A DNA stretch of 64,000 bases, from positions 310,001-374,000 of the forward strand of contig CAVYRD010000013.1 of NCBI GenBank assembly GCA_963770865.1, given 5' to 3'. A model generated the notes under the pieces. That model ran no database searches, was not told the origin of the DNA, and saw nothing but the letters and a program-made list of their open reading frames with translations. The DNA comes from Miltoncostaea sp963770865. GTDB taxonomy: Bacteria > Actinomycetota > Thermoleophilia > Miltoncostaeales > Miltoncostaeaceae. A program made the position numbers and the translations under genes. Below are positions 50,711-58,231 of the stretch, in pieces. Numbering within the stretch: position 1 is the stretch's first letter; every line of letters begins with the position of its first letter.

Positions 50711-52159
50711 CCCGGGTTCAAGGGGTCGTCGCAACACCGCCTTGCTGAACTGAGAGTAGGTGATCGTTGAATGCCTCGGCGGGGGTCTTCCAGCCGAGCG
50801 TCTTGCGAGGCCGGCCGTTGAGGGTCGCCGCGACCGCGACGAGCTCATCGGGGCTGTGCCGGCTCAGGTCGGTGCCGCGTGGGAAGTACTGGCGCAGCAG
50901 GCCGTTGGTGTTCTCGTTGGTGCCCCGCTGCCAGGGGCTGTGGGGATCGCAGAAGTAGATCGCCACTCCGGCGTCGACGCGCAGCCGGGCGTGCTGGGCC
51001 ATCTCGGCCCCCTGGTCCCAGGTGAGCGATCGGCGCAGCTCATCGGGCAACGATGTGATCGCCGAGGCGATCGCATCGCGCACGGCCTCGGCGCCGTGGC
51101 CCGCCAGGGCCGGCCCGTTCTTGACCCGCGGTTCCTGCCCGTGCCCTTCCATGGGCGGCAGGTGCAGCAGCATCGTGAAGCGGGTGCTGCGCTCCACCAG
51201 CGTCCCGATCGCCGAGCGGCGAAGACCGAGGATCAGATCGCCCTCCCAGTGTCCGGGCACGGCGCGGTCCTCGGCCTCGGCGGGCCGCTCGCTGATCATG
51301 ACCTCGGGGCTGACGAACTTCTTGCCGCGCCCGCGGGTGCGTGCCCGTGGAACACGCAGCGCCCGCCCGGTGCGCAGGCACGCCACCAGTTCGCGGGCAA
51401 GGGCGCCGCGGCCCTGGACATAGAGCGCCTGGTAGATGGCCTCGTGGGAGATCCGCATCGACTCATCATCGGGGAAGTCGACCCGGAGTCTGTTGGCGAT
51501 CTGCTCCGGGCTCCACGCTCTCGCCCAGCGTCGATCCTTGCGCCGTCCGTGGCGGCGACCGATGAAGGGCACATCGGGCCCCGGAACCGGGAGCGCCCGC
51601 GCGCTCATCACCAAGCCGGCGAGTCGCTCTTGCACATAGGCGTGCAGGCGGTCGTTGGCGGCGAGCTTGGCGAGCTTGGGGCGCCGGGCGGCCCGCTCGG
51701 CCTTCCACTGGGCGATCGAGGCCCGATACTCGAGCCTGCCGCTACGGGTCGCGGCGTTGCGGCGCAGCTCACGGGAGATCGTCGAGGGCGCGCGATCCAG
51801 CCAGCGGGCGATCTCGCGCACCCCGCAGCCGACGGCGCTCATGATCGCGATCTCCTCGCGCTCGGCAAACGACAGGTAGCGCCCTGAGGGCGGCGCGAGA
51901 CCGATTGGCGACATGCCGCCACCCTCGCGAAACCACCGCGTGCCGACGGGCGCCGAGACCTCGCAGGCGAGCGCGGCATCCTCGCTGGAGAGCCCTCTCG
52001 CGATCCCGGCCCAGAACCGGCGTTGGATCTCACGCCTTGGCGGCGGCCGCCCCGGCGAGCGCATCGGCGCCCGGCCGGTCTGTGCCGATGCCCATCCCTG
52101 CGGGCGTCCCATGCGACACCTCCACGCTCGAGGTGTTGCGACGACCACTTGAATCCACC
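50711..52159 (-). mobile_element. IS30-family element B
   Basis: A 1449-bp element with 27-bp terminal inverted repeats (22 of 27 matching; inner part GGTCGTCGCAACAC identical) and a 3-bp CTG duplication (50708-50710 and 52160-52162). It interrupts OrfB of IS3 copy 2. The ends are related to those of element A. The transposase gene is intact, so this copy may still be active. Confidence 0.85.
50718..52112 (-). CDS. IS30-family transposase, intact
   Basis: A 464-residue DDE transposase from ATG 52112, chosen because GGAGG lies 6 nt upstream. HTH region YLSFAEREEIAIMSAVGCGV and EIARWLDRAPSTISRELRRN; catalytic core HWEGDLILGLRRSAIGTLVE, SLTWDQGAEMAQHARLRVDA and RGTNENTNGLLRQYFPRGTD. It has an additional Gly/Arg-rich insert (FIGRRHGRRKDRRWARAW) typical of longer actinobacterial IS30 members. 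No frameshift. Confidence 0.9.
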   Translation of the reverse strand: MGRPQGWASAQTGRAPMRSPGRPPPRREIQRRFWAGIARGLSSEDAALACEVSAPVGTRWFREGGGMSPIGLAPPSGRYLSFAEREEIAIMSAVGCGVREIARWLDRAPSTISRELRRNAATRSGRLEYRASIAQWKAERAARRPKLAKLAANDRLHAYVQERLAGLVMSARALPVPGPDVPFIGRRHGRRKDRRWARAWSPEQIANRLRVDFPDDESMRISHEAIYQALYVQGRGALARELVACLRTGRALRVPRARTRGRGKKFVSPEVMISERPAEAEDRAVPGHWEGDLILGLRRSAIGTLVERSTRFTMLLHLPPMEGHGQEPRVKNGPALAGHGAEAVRDAIASAITSLPDELRRSLTWDQGAEMAQHARLRVDAGVAIYFCDPHSPWQRGTNENTNGLLRQYFPRGTDLSRHSPDELVAVAATLNGRPRKTLGWKTPAEAFNDHLLSVQQGGVATTP

Positions 52160-52162
52160 CTG

Positions 52163-52738
52163 AACGCCGCGGTCGGAGTGGATCACGAGGCCTCCGGCCG
52201 GATCGCGCCGGCGCGTGGCCATCCCGAGGGCGTTAGTCACCAGCACCGCGGTCTGGGTCGAGTCGATGGACCATCCGACCACCCGGCGCGAGAAGGCGTC
52301 GAGGACCACACAGCAGTAGATCTTGCCCTCACGGGTGGGGTGCTCGGTGATGTCGGTCATCCACAGCTCATCGGGCGCCTCGCGGGCGAACGCACGGCGG
52401 ACCAGGTCAGGGCCGCCGGCCCTGCCGAGGCGGGCGCTGCGTGGCATCCGCCGGTTGGGCAGGCCCTTGATGCCGAGCTCGCGCATGATCGCGGCCACCG
52501 CGTTGTGGCCGGCGATGATCTGGCGCCCGAAGCGCAGCTCGGCGGTGATGCGGTGCGCGCCGTAGATGCCGGCCGAGGCGCGGTGGACATCGACGATCTC
52601 GCCGGCGAGGAAGATGCGCCGAAGCGCCCTCGGCGAGGTCGGGCGGCCGCGCCAGGCGTAGTAGCCGGACTCGGTGACCCCGAGGAAGCGGCACGCGTGG
52701 CGCACGTTGTTGCCCTGCCCGGTCAAGGACGCGATCAC
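52163..52738 (-). pseudogene. IS3 copy 2 OrfB, 5' part
   Basis: Reads GVTESGYYAWRGRPTSPRAL, GIYGAHRITAELRFGRQIIA, first catalytic Asp in MTDITEHPTREGKIYCCVVL and second in VIHSDRGVQ, then is cut by IS30 element B. Its GTG start overlaps the OrfA stop by 4 bases. Confidence 0.85.
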
Positions 52739-53031
52739 CGGGTAGAGCCTTTTGGGGGCAGGCCCTGCTCGAGGAAGACCTCGTTGACCTTGCGCGAGAC
52801 GGCGAGCTCGGTCTCGAGCTGGCGGATGCGGCGCTTGGCGGCGGCCAGATCGAGCGCCATGTCGGTGCTCGTGCCCGAGATCTCGCCGCGGTCGATCTGC
52901 TCCTGGCGCAACCAGTTGTAGATCGTGGCCTCGCTCATCCCGAAGGTCGCGACCAGCTGCGCGACCTTCGTGCCGGAGCGGGCGAGCTCCACGACCTGGC
53001 GGCGGATCTCGGGTGGGTACCTGCGGGGCAT
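52735..53031 (-). CDS. IS3-family transposase OrfA (copy 2)
   Basis: A 98-residue HTH protein: RRYPPEIRRQVVELARSGTK, QLVATFGMSEATIYNWLRQE and the coiled zipper AAKRRIRQLETELAVSRKVN. Complete gene; its partner OrfB is interrupted, so the element cannot move alone. Confidence 0.88.
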   Translation of the reverse strand: MPRRYPPEIRRQVVELARSGTKVAQLVATFGMSEATIYNWLRQEQIDRGEISGTSTDMALDLAAAKRRIRQLETELAVSRKVNEVFLEQGLPPKGSTR

Positions 53032-53097
53032 CTGAATCCTCCTTGCTGCGGAAGGACTCTAGAAACCCGACTCCACCGAACCGGGGGCAGATCAGGG

Positions 53098-53712
53098 TGT
53101 CAACGAGAGCGGGTCAACTCCAGTCATCGCCGGCCGCGCGCTGGCACTTCTCGCTTTGATGCGGCTTGAGAACCCAAGACGATGCCATCACGGGGGGGGC
53201 TCGGGCGCGAAAGTTCTCCGTGCGTTGAATACCCGACGCGCGCCCCATTGGCGGTCGGTAGGCCAGGGTGGCGTCACCCGCTTTGACGGACACGGTGACT
53301 TCGCTGCCGTCTCTGCCCTGGTGGTGCCCGGCCCCGAACCCGTCCGGATTGGCGGCAAGCTGCCCCCTCCGGCCCTCCGGGGTCGTCGGTCACCTGGCGG
53401 GCCGTCCCCGCTGGCCAGACATGACCAACCGAATCATCGCCTCTCGAGGATCGCGCCGCCGATCCCCCGACGTCAGGGGCTCGCCCGCCGCGATGAACCG
53501 GAGGCCGCTCATGACGTCGTCGGGCATGGCGCGGGGGACCCACCACAGACCTACAGGCGCCTCGCCTACGACGATATCGGCTTCGCCACCTGGATCGAGA
53601 ACACCTCCCCGGGAAGCACCGTGCGGTCGGGCGCCTCACGTTCACTCGGGGATCAGATATGAGCGGTCATGCTGAAGCGCCGGATCTTCCCGGTCACAAA
53701 GGAGACGAGCGC
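53098..53712. other. gap with possible decayed coding sequence
   Basis: On the minus strand between about 53420 and 53580 one frame reads VVGEAPVGLWWVPRAMPDDV and MSGLRFIAAGEPLTSGDRRR, which looks protein-like but is bordered by stops and frame changes. I cannot name it. The first bases past 53097 probably include the old 5' end of IS3 copy 1. Confidence 0.35.
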
Positions 53713-54015
53713 ATGGCGCAAGGACTGATCCTCGAGTTCGGCGACACCGTCGGTCGCACCGACTACGACGCTGTGAACGCCGCCCTGGACATCAGCGCCG
53801 AATCGGGCGAGGGACGCTGGCCCTCCGGGCTGCTCTATCACGCGGGCGGCGAGAAGCCCGGCGGCTGGGTCGTCTTCGAGGTGTGGGAGTCCAAGGACGC
53901 CCAGGGGCAGTTCATGGCCGAGCGGCTCGGGCCGGCGCTCGCGCAGTGCGGGGTGGGCGCACCCACGCGCGTCGAGTGGGTGGATCTCGCCGCGCACGTC
54001 AATCTCGCCGGCTGA
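53713..54015 (+). CDS. small cytosolic protein, unknown
   Basis: A 100-residue protein from ATG 53713 with AAAGGAG upstream. LILEFGDTVGRTDYDAVNAA, SGLLYHAGGEKPGGWVVFEV and RLGPALAQCGVGAPTRVEWV have the ferredoxin-like alpha/beta pattern of antibiotic-biosynthesis-monooxygenase/stress barrel proteins. It appears monocistronic. Confidence 0.65.
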   Translation: MAQGLILEFGDTVGRTDYDAVNAALDISAESGEGRWPSGLLYHAGGEKPGGWVVFEVWESKDAQGQFMAERLGPALAQCGVGAPTRVEWVDLAAHVNLAG

Positions 54016-54426
54016 AGACCCCCGGGCCGACCCTGGACCATCAGCGCCGCCGGGCCGGTGGGAGGCCGAGCTCGGCGGCGCGCAGGCCGCCAGTCCAAGA
54101 GCTGCCCGTACATCAGCGCGTCCTCGCGCCGGCGCAGGTTGGCCACGGCTGCGGCCATGTTGATCACGGGCGCCCGGCGGGCGCCGGGCACGGGACAGAG
54201 CGGCCGACGCTCGGCCCCGAGGGCTGAAAGGCCTCTGAACATCGGGCGAGGCGCCATTTACTCGATGCCCGCGCCCTGTTCTCTTGCTCGGTGCGGCCCG
54301 TGTCCTGGCCGCGTCACCCTTCGGTTCTCCCTGGACCGGGGGTGGGGAGCCCTCGATGGCCTAGGCGCCCCTGGCCATCGAGGGCTCGGTCCAAGGTCGG
54401 CGAGGAGTTGGAGAAGGCCGAGGCCG
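54016..54426. other. gap without a supported gene
   Basis: Reading frames are Arg/Pro-rich shadows. Imperfect inverted repeats occur around 54335-54390 (CCTCGATGGCC and GGCCATCGAGG), which could form a terminator-like stem. Confidence 0.35.
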
Positions 54427-54597
54427 TCACCAGACCCGCGAGAACCGCGGCCGACGTCCCGCCGTGACCCGATGGCACCGACGATGCTCCGGGCCGACGT
54501 GGCGGCTGGGGTCGTCGTCGTCATGACCCAGGTCCCAGGGCTCGCCCGGCCTGATCGGCTCACCGCACCGAGCGCAGGCGACTCCGCCGGCCGCCAC
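54427..54597 (-). pseudogene. HNH endonuclease domain, short or truncated
   Basis: Minus-strand frame from GTG 54597: AAGGVACARCGEPIRPGEPW, DLGHDDDDPSRHVGPEHRRC and HRVTAGRRPRFSRVW, then stop. The CxxC zinc knuckle, DLGH, and PEHRxC blocks are those of phage-type HNH nucleases, where the last block usually reads PEHxxCN. The frame is open about 25 codons further upstream (RRFRKRLAPFV) without a start codon, so the 5' part is missing or the gene starts irregularly. Confidence 0.6.
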
Positions 54598-54952
54598 GAA
54601 GGGCGCGAGGCGCTTGCGGAAGCGCCTGATGCACGCCGTCGTATCGGTGGCCCTCAGCCCGCGTCACAACGTTTCGGGCGCGGGGAGGGAAATGGCATGG
54701 CCGGGGAACGTCGTTCAGGGCCACACTTTTGGACCCGCCACCCCCGTCCGTTGCGGCGACGAGATCAGCGACGCGATCGGCTACCAGCCGCAGCGGAAAA
54801 GCGCGCGCGCCGCGACCTCCTATTGGCGAGATCGAGGTGCCAGAGCAGTCCGCGCGTCGCTCCTGCTTCACGTCGCGGCACGGTCCTGAGCCTTCATGCC
54901 GACGACATGCGTTGACGTTCCGGGGGGTCGCGTCGCGGCGGTGCTCTGGCGT

Positions 54953-55861
54953 TCAGCCAGGCCGTTGATCCGCGGCGGCCTTGAGGGCGTCGAGCATCGT
55001 GAGGCTGGCGGGGGAGCGGAAACCGTGAGCGAGGCGCGCGACCGAGATTTGTCGTACCGGGGGTGATGCGAGGGTTCTGATCTGGACCCCGGGTAGAAGG
55101 TGCTCAACGGCGAGTTCGGGGATGACTGAGACGCCGGCGCCGGCGGCGGCGAACGCTTGCACGGCGAGGTAGTCGTCGGTGGTGAACGCGACGGTGGGTT
55201 CGAATCCGGCTTGGTGACAGCTGTTGCGGACGATTTGAAACCACGAGCTGGTTGGTCCGCCGCCAATCCAGGTCTCGCCGGCGAGCTGCTCGAGCTTGAT
55301 CGCGCGGCGGTTGCGAGCGAGCTTGTGCTGTGTTGGGAGGACCGCGTGGAAGGGGTCATCGAGTAGGTGCAGGCGGTCAAGGTCCTCGTCTGGCTTGTGA
55401 GTGAGCGCGTCGTGGTCGTAGATCACGGCGAGGTCGAGCTCGCCGTGCTTGAGCCTGGGGAGCAGTCGCTGGAGGTGGTCGTCGATCACGCTCAAGATGA
55501 CCTCGGGGTGGCGTTCTTTGAAGCGGGTCACGGCCGTGGGGATGAATGTCGTGAGCGCGGTCGGGAAGCTGCCGAGCCTGAGCCGTCCGCGCCAGCGGCC
55601 GGCGATCTGCGCGAGCTCCTGCTCGGCGTCATCCAGTCGCGCGAGCACTACTCGCGCGTGCGTCACGAGTGCGTGTCCGGCCTCGGTCAACCCGATCGGG
55701 CGGATTGAGCGCTCGACGATCGGGAGCCCGACCTCGCGCTCGAGCGCGGCCACGTGTTGGCTTACGGCGGATTGTGTGATGTGGAGCGCCTCTGCGGCCG
55801 CGGAGAATGATCCGCGCGCGTCGAGCTCGACCAGCACTTGCAATCGTCGCACGTCCAACAT
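54953..55861 (-). CDS. LysR-family transcriptional regulator
   Basis: A 302-residue regulator with N-terminal HTH (LQVLVELDARGSFSAAAEAL, HITQSAVSQHVAALEREVGL) and the periplasmic-binding-type effector domain (LGSFPTALTTFIPTAVTRFK through FAAAGAGVSVIPELAVEHLL). It is divergent from the tautomerase gene, the usual LysR layout, so it probably controls the tautomerase and the luciferase-like oxidoreductase downstream. Confidence 0.92.
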   Translation of the reverse strand: MLDVRRLQVLVELDARGSFSAAAEALHITQSAVSQHVAALEREVGLPIVERSIRPIGLTEAGHALVTHARVVLARLDDAEQELAQIAGRWRGRLRLGSFPTALTTFIPTAVTRFKERHPEVILSVIDDHLQRLLPRLKHGELDLAVIYDHDALTHKPDEDLDRLHLLDDPFHAVLPTQHKLARNRRAIKLEQLAGETWIGGGPTSSWFQIVRNSCHQAGFEPTVAFTTDDYLAVQAFAAAGAGVSVIPELAVEHLLPGVQIRTLASPPVRQISVARLAHGFRSPASLTMLDALKAAADQRPG

Positions 55862-56055
55862 TAGTCGTACTTATACCTTGGCAGTAACGAGTATTGCAAC
55901 TCATACGATGAGCTCGGATACTGCAGCTGTGTCCGGCCGCACATGTCTGCGTCTCCGACCTGGCCGGCCGCCATGCCCCCCTCGGGCGTCGCGACTTACA
56001 CACGCCCCGACTACAGCCACCGAGTCTCACCAAAGACCAACCAAGGAGCACAGCA
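55862..56055. promoter_or_regulatory. divergent promoter region with a LysR-box-like palindrome
   Basis: A markedly less GC-rich segment for this genome (ATTAGTCGTACTTATACC at its left edge) between divergent genes. It contains the perfect short palindrome CTCATACGATGAG at 55900-55912, a T-N11-A-type candidate for the LysR protein. Confidence 0.45.
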
Positions 56056-56280
56056 ATGCCGCTTATCAACGTCAAGCTGATCGAGGACGTGTTCACGTCC
56101 GAGCAGAAGGAACAGATCGTCGAGCGCCTCACCGATGCGATGGTGTCCATCGAGGGAGAGAACATGCGAGGCGTCACCTGGGTCGTCGTCGAGGAGGTTC
56201 GCAGCGGCGATTGGGGTATCGGCGGCCGGCCGCTGAGCACCGAGGCCGTCAAGGCGCTCGCCGCCGGGACGCCCGCCTAG
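56056..56280 (+). CDS. 4-oxalocrotonate tautomerase-family protein
   Basis: A 74-residue tautomerase. Proline directly after the initiator Met (MPLINVKLIEDVFTSEQKEQ) is the catalytic base after Met removal; ITDAMV-like helix IVERLTDAMVSIEGEN and TWVVVEEV follow. The Arg pair of classical 4-OT is only partly present (RSGDWGIGGR). Strong AAGGAG ribosome site and a long hairpin right after the stop. It probably acts with the luciferase-like oxidoreductase in breaking down a cyclic compound, under LysR control. Confidence 0.85.
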   Translation: MPLINVKLIEDVFTSEQKEQIVERLTDAMVSIEGENMRGVTWVVVEEVRSGDWGIGGRPLSTEAVKALAAGTPA

Positions 56281-56334
56281 CAGGGGCAGGCCGCCGGCGC
56301 ACGACGGGCGTCATGCGCCGGCGGCCTGCCCCTG
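56281..56334 (+). terminator. long stem-loop after the tautomerase gene
   Basis: A perfect 21-bp inverted repeat (56281-56301 and 56314-56334) with a 12-nt loop, beginning at the base after the stop codon. Strong terminator or mRNA-stabilising structure. Confidence 0.75.
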
Positions 56335-56377
56335 CCTACCGACGAATTCGCCCAGTCGATTCAAGAGGACAACCACG

Positions 56378-56536
56378 ATGAAGCGAGTCCTCATCACCGC
56401 CGCGCTCCTCTTGGCGCTCGGCGGGACCGCAGCCGCATTGGCCACCCGCGCAGCGGCGAGCATGAAGCATGGCGCCCGTCGCCAACGAAGCGAGAGGAGG
56501 ATGATCGGATGGAGCTCGGCATGCATCTGCCACTGA
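56378..56536 (+). CDS. 52-residue signal-peptide-like frame
   Basis: ATG 56378 follows AGAGGA. The product starts MKRVLITAALLLALGGTAAA, a textbook signal peptide, then becomes basic and ends at 56536 inside the next gene. It is probably the leader left from a deleted secreted-protein gene. Confidence 0.35.
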   Translation: MKRVLITAALLLALGGTAAALATRAAASMKHGARRQRSERRMIGWSSACICH

Positions 56537-57447
56537 TGCAGTTCGGCGCGCAGCCGGTATCGCCGGGTCGCGTTCGGCGCGCTGTTGACGCCGCCAGAGA
56601 GTGCGGGTTCGCCGGGCTGTCCGCCAACGACCATTTCGTGTTCAAGACCCCCTGGCTGGACGGGCCGACGGCGCTCACGAGCGTGATCGAGCGCTCCGGG
56701 GAGATGACGCTCGCCACGACGGTGTCGCTCGCGGTCCTACGAGGCCCGGTTGGGTTGGCCAAGATGCTGGCCGCGATCAACATTCTGTCCGAGGGCCGGC
56801 TGATCGCCGCGCTCGGCCCAGGGTCATCCGAGCGCGACTACAAGGCGATGGGCATCCCGTTCGAGGAGCGGTGGAAGCGCTTCGACGAGGCGATCGCGTT
56901 GCTGCGAGCGCTGCTCAACGGCGACGCGCTCCCCGGCGATGTGCGCTACTACCCAGTCCCGTCGGACTTGAAGCTCGAGCCCGGTCCCGGACAGGAGCGT
57001 TCAATCCCTCTCTGGATCGGCAGCTGGGGCTCGAAAGTCGGGCTCGCGCGCGTCGCGCGAGCCGCAGACGGCTGGCTCGCGTCCGCCTACAACACCACCC
57101 CCGATCGATTCTCCACCGCCCGCGACCTGCTGGCGCGCCACCTCGAGGACCGTGGCCGCGACGCGCACGCGTTCCCGAACGCGCTCGCGACGATGTGGAC
57201 CTGGGTCACCGAGAGCCGAGCGGACCGAGACCGCGTCCTCGGTGGCGTGCTCGCACCGCTGCTGAACCGCGATCCCCGCGAGCTCGCCGACCTGGTGTGC
57301 GTCGGCCCCGCCGAGCACTGCGCTGAGCTGCTCTCAAGATACGCCGACGCGGGATGCCAGCGCGTCTACCTCTGGCCGCTCGACGACGAGCAACAACAAC
57401 TCGAGCTGATCGCAAACCAGATAGCACCGAAGATCGCCGCTCTCTGA
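56509..57447 (+). CDS. luciferase-like (LLM class) flavin-dependent oxidoreductase
   Basis: A 312-residue TIM-barrel monooxygenase of the luciferase/F420-dependent type: MELGMHLPLMQFGAQ, GFAGLSANDHFVFKTPWLDG, TLATTVSLAVLRGPVGLAKM, GRLIAALGPGSSERDYKAMG and FEERWKRFDEAIALLRALLN. The ATG at 56509 has AGAGGAGG 8 nt upstream. Substrate and cofactor (FMN or F420) are not deducible. It follows the tautomerase beyond a strong hairpin. Confidence 0.88.
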   Translation: MELGMHLPLMQFGAQPVSPGRVRRAVDAARECGFAGLSANDHFVFKTPWLDGPTALTSVIERSGEMTLATTVSLAVLRGPVGLAKMLAAINILSEGRLIAALGPGSSERDYKAMGIPFEERWKRFDEAIALLRALLNGDALPGDVRYYPVPSDLKLEPGPGQERSIPLWIGSWGSKVGLARVARAADGWLASAYNTTPDRFSTARDLLARHLEDRGRDAHAFPNALATMWTWVTESRADRDRVLGGVLAPLLNRDPRELADLVCVGPAEHCAELLSRYADAGCQRVYLWPLDDEQQQLELIANQIAPKIAAL

Positions 57448-58231
57448 GACAGCAGGCCAAGACCCCTGCTCTCGTCCTCAGCCGTGCATCCCGAGAGCAT
57501 TGACACGAGACCCGCAACGCGCGGACTCCAGGTCTCCGGGAACCCAAGCGCCGTTCACTCGCCGAGGAGCAACGCCCGCGACCCTTTGCGGGACCTCATC
57601 GCTCGCGCCCGCTCGGCGGCGGCGAGCCCGCGCTCGGCCTCCGTGAAGCGGCCCGCCCACCCATAGCTGCCCGCGAGCAGCACGATCCGCCCTCCCTCGA
57701 TCTGCCCGAATGCGCCGCCCCAAGGGCTGGACGAGCGACGGCGGGTGCGAACACGTCGAGGACCCAGCCGGCGCCTGAGGAGGCCCCTTCTCATCGCGAG
57801 CGCGGCGGCGCTCGGAAAGGGCCCCAATGGCTCCCCGCTCTATCGCGGCGACTCGGGCGCCTCCACGATGGAGGCCTCGACCCCCGCCAAGCCGCCCTTC
57901 GGCAACACCCTTCGCCTCACCCTGAACGGGGTGCGCCTCTGCGGCTGGACCGCGTGCGAGGCGACCATGCGGGCCATCGCCCAGAACGGCCTCACGCCCG
58001 CCGACAAGGCGAGCATCGCCTGGAAGAAGCGGCTGTGGCGCGGGCCGGAGGTCGAGGGCGTCGTGAGGAACCTGGTGAAGAGGTTCCTCACACCTGCGTA
58101 GCGGCGCCCCCATCTGAAGTGGGGGCCCCCGACGAGGTGTTCAGCCCTCTTCAGGTGGAGAAGCCTCTCCCGGACCATTCTCGGATCCGCCGCCGCTCCC
58201 TGCGCCGGAGGATCGTGGCCTCCCGCCCTCC
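57448..58231. other. gap with remnants
   Basis: A minus-strand stretch GQIEGGRIVLLAGSYGWAGR and FTEAERGLAAAERARA (about 57560-57720) looks like the end of an old gene in a broken frame. Further on, both strands are open at 57840-58100 without a supported domain. A hairpin stands at 58106-58126 (7-bp arms). Confidence 0.4.
58106..58126. terminator. stem-loop GCCCCCA/TGGGGGC
   Basis: A 7-bp perfect stem with a 7-nt loop about 105 bp past the 3' end of the large M15 gene; probable terminator on the minus strand. Confidence 0.4.

Larger units (their letters stand above)
50385..53094 (-). mobile_element. IS3-family element, copy 2 (interrupted)
   Basis: Ends are TGATCTGCCCCC at 50385 and its complement ending at 53094, within longer imperfect inverted repeats of about 39 bp, flanked by a GGG duplication (50382-50384 and 53095-53097). 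It carries OrfA (52735-53031) and OrfB split by IS30 element B. It entered the 5' flank of IS3 copy 1. Confidence 0.78.

Noticed and set aside
57840..58101. Plus-strand frame MEASTPAKPPFGNTLRL...
   Set aside because: Both strands are open here, no ribosome site or domain is visible, and the composition does not distinguish it from noise.
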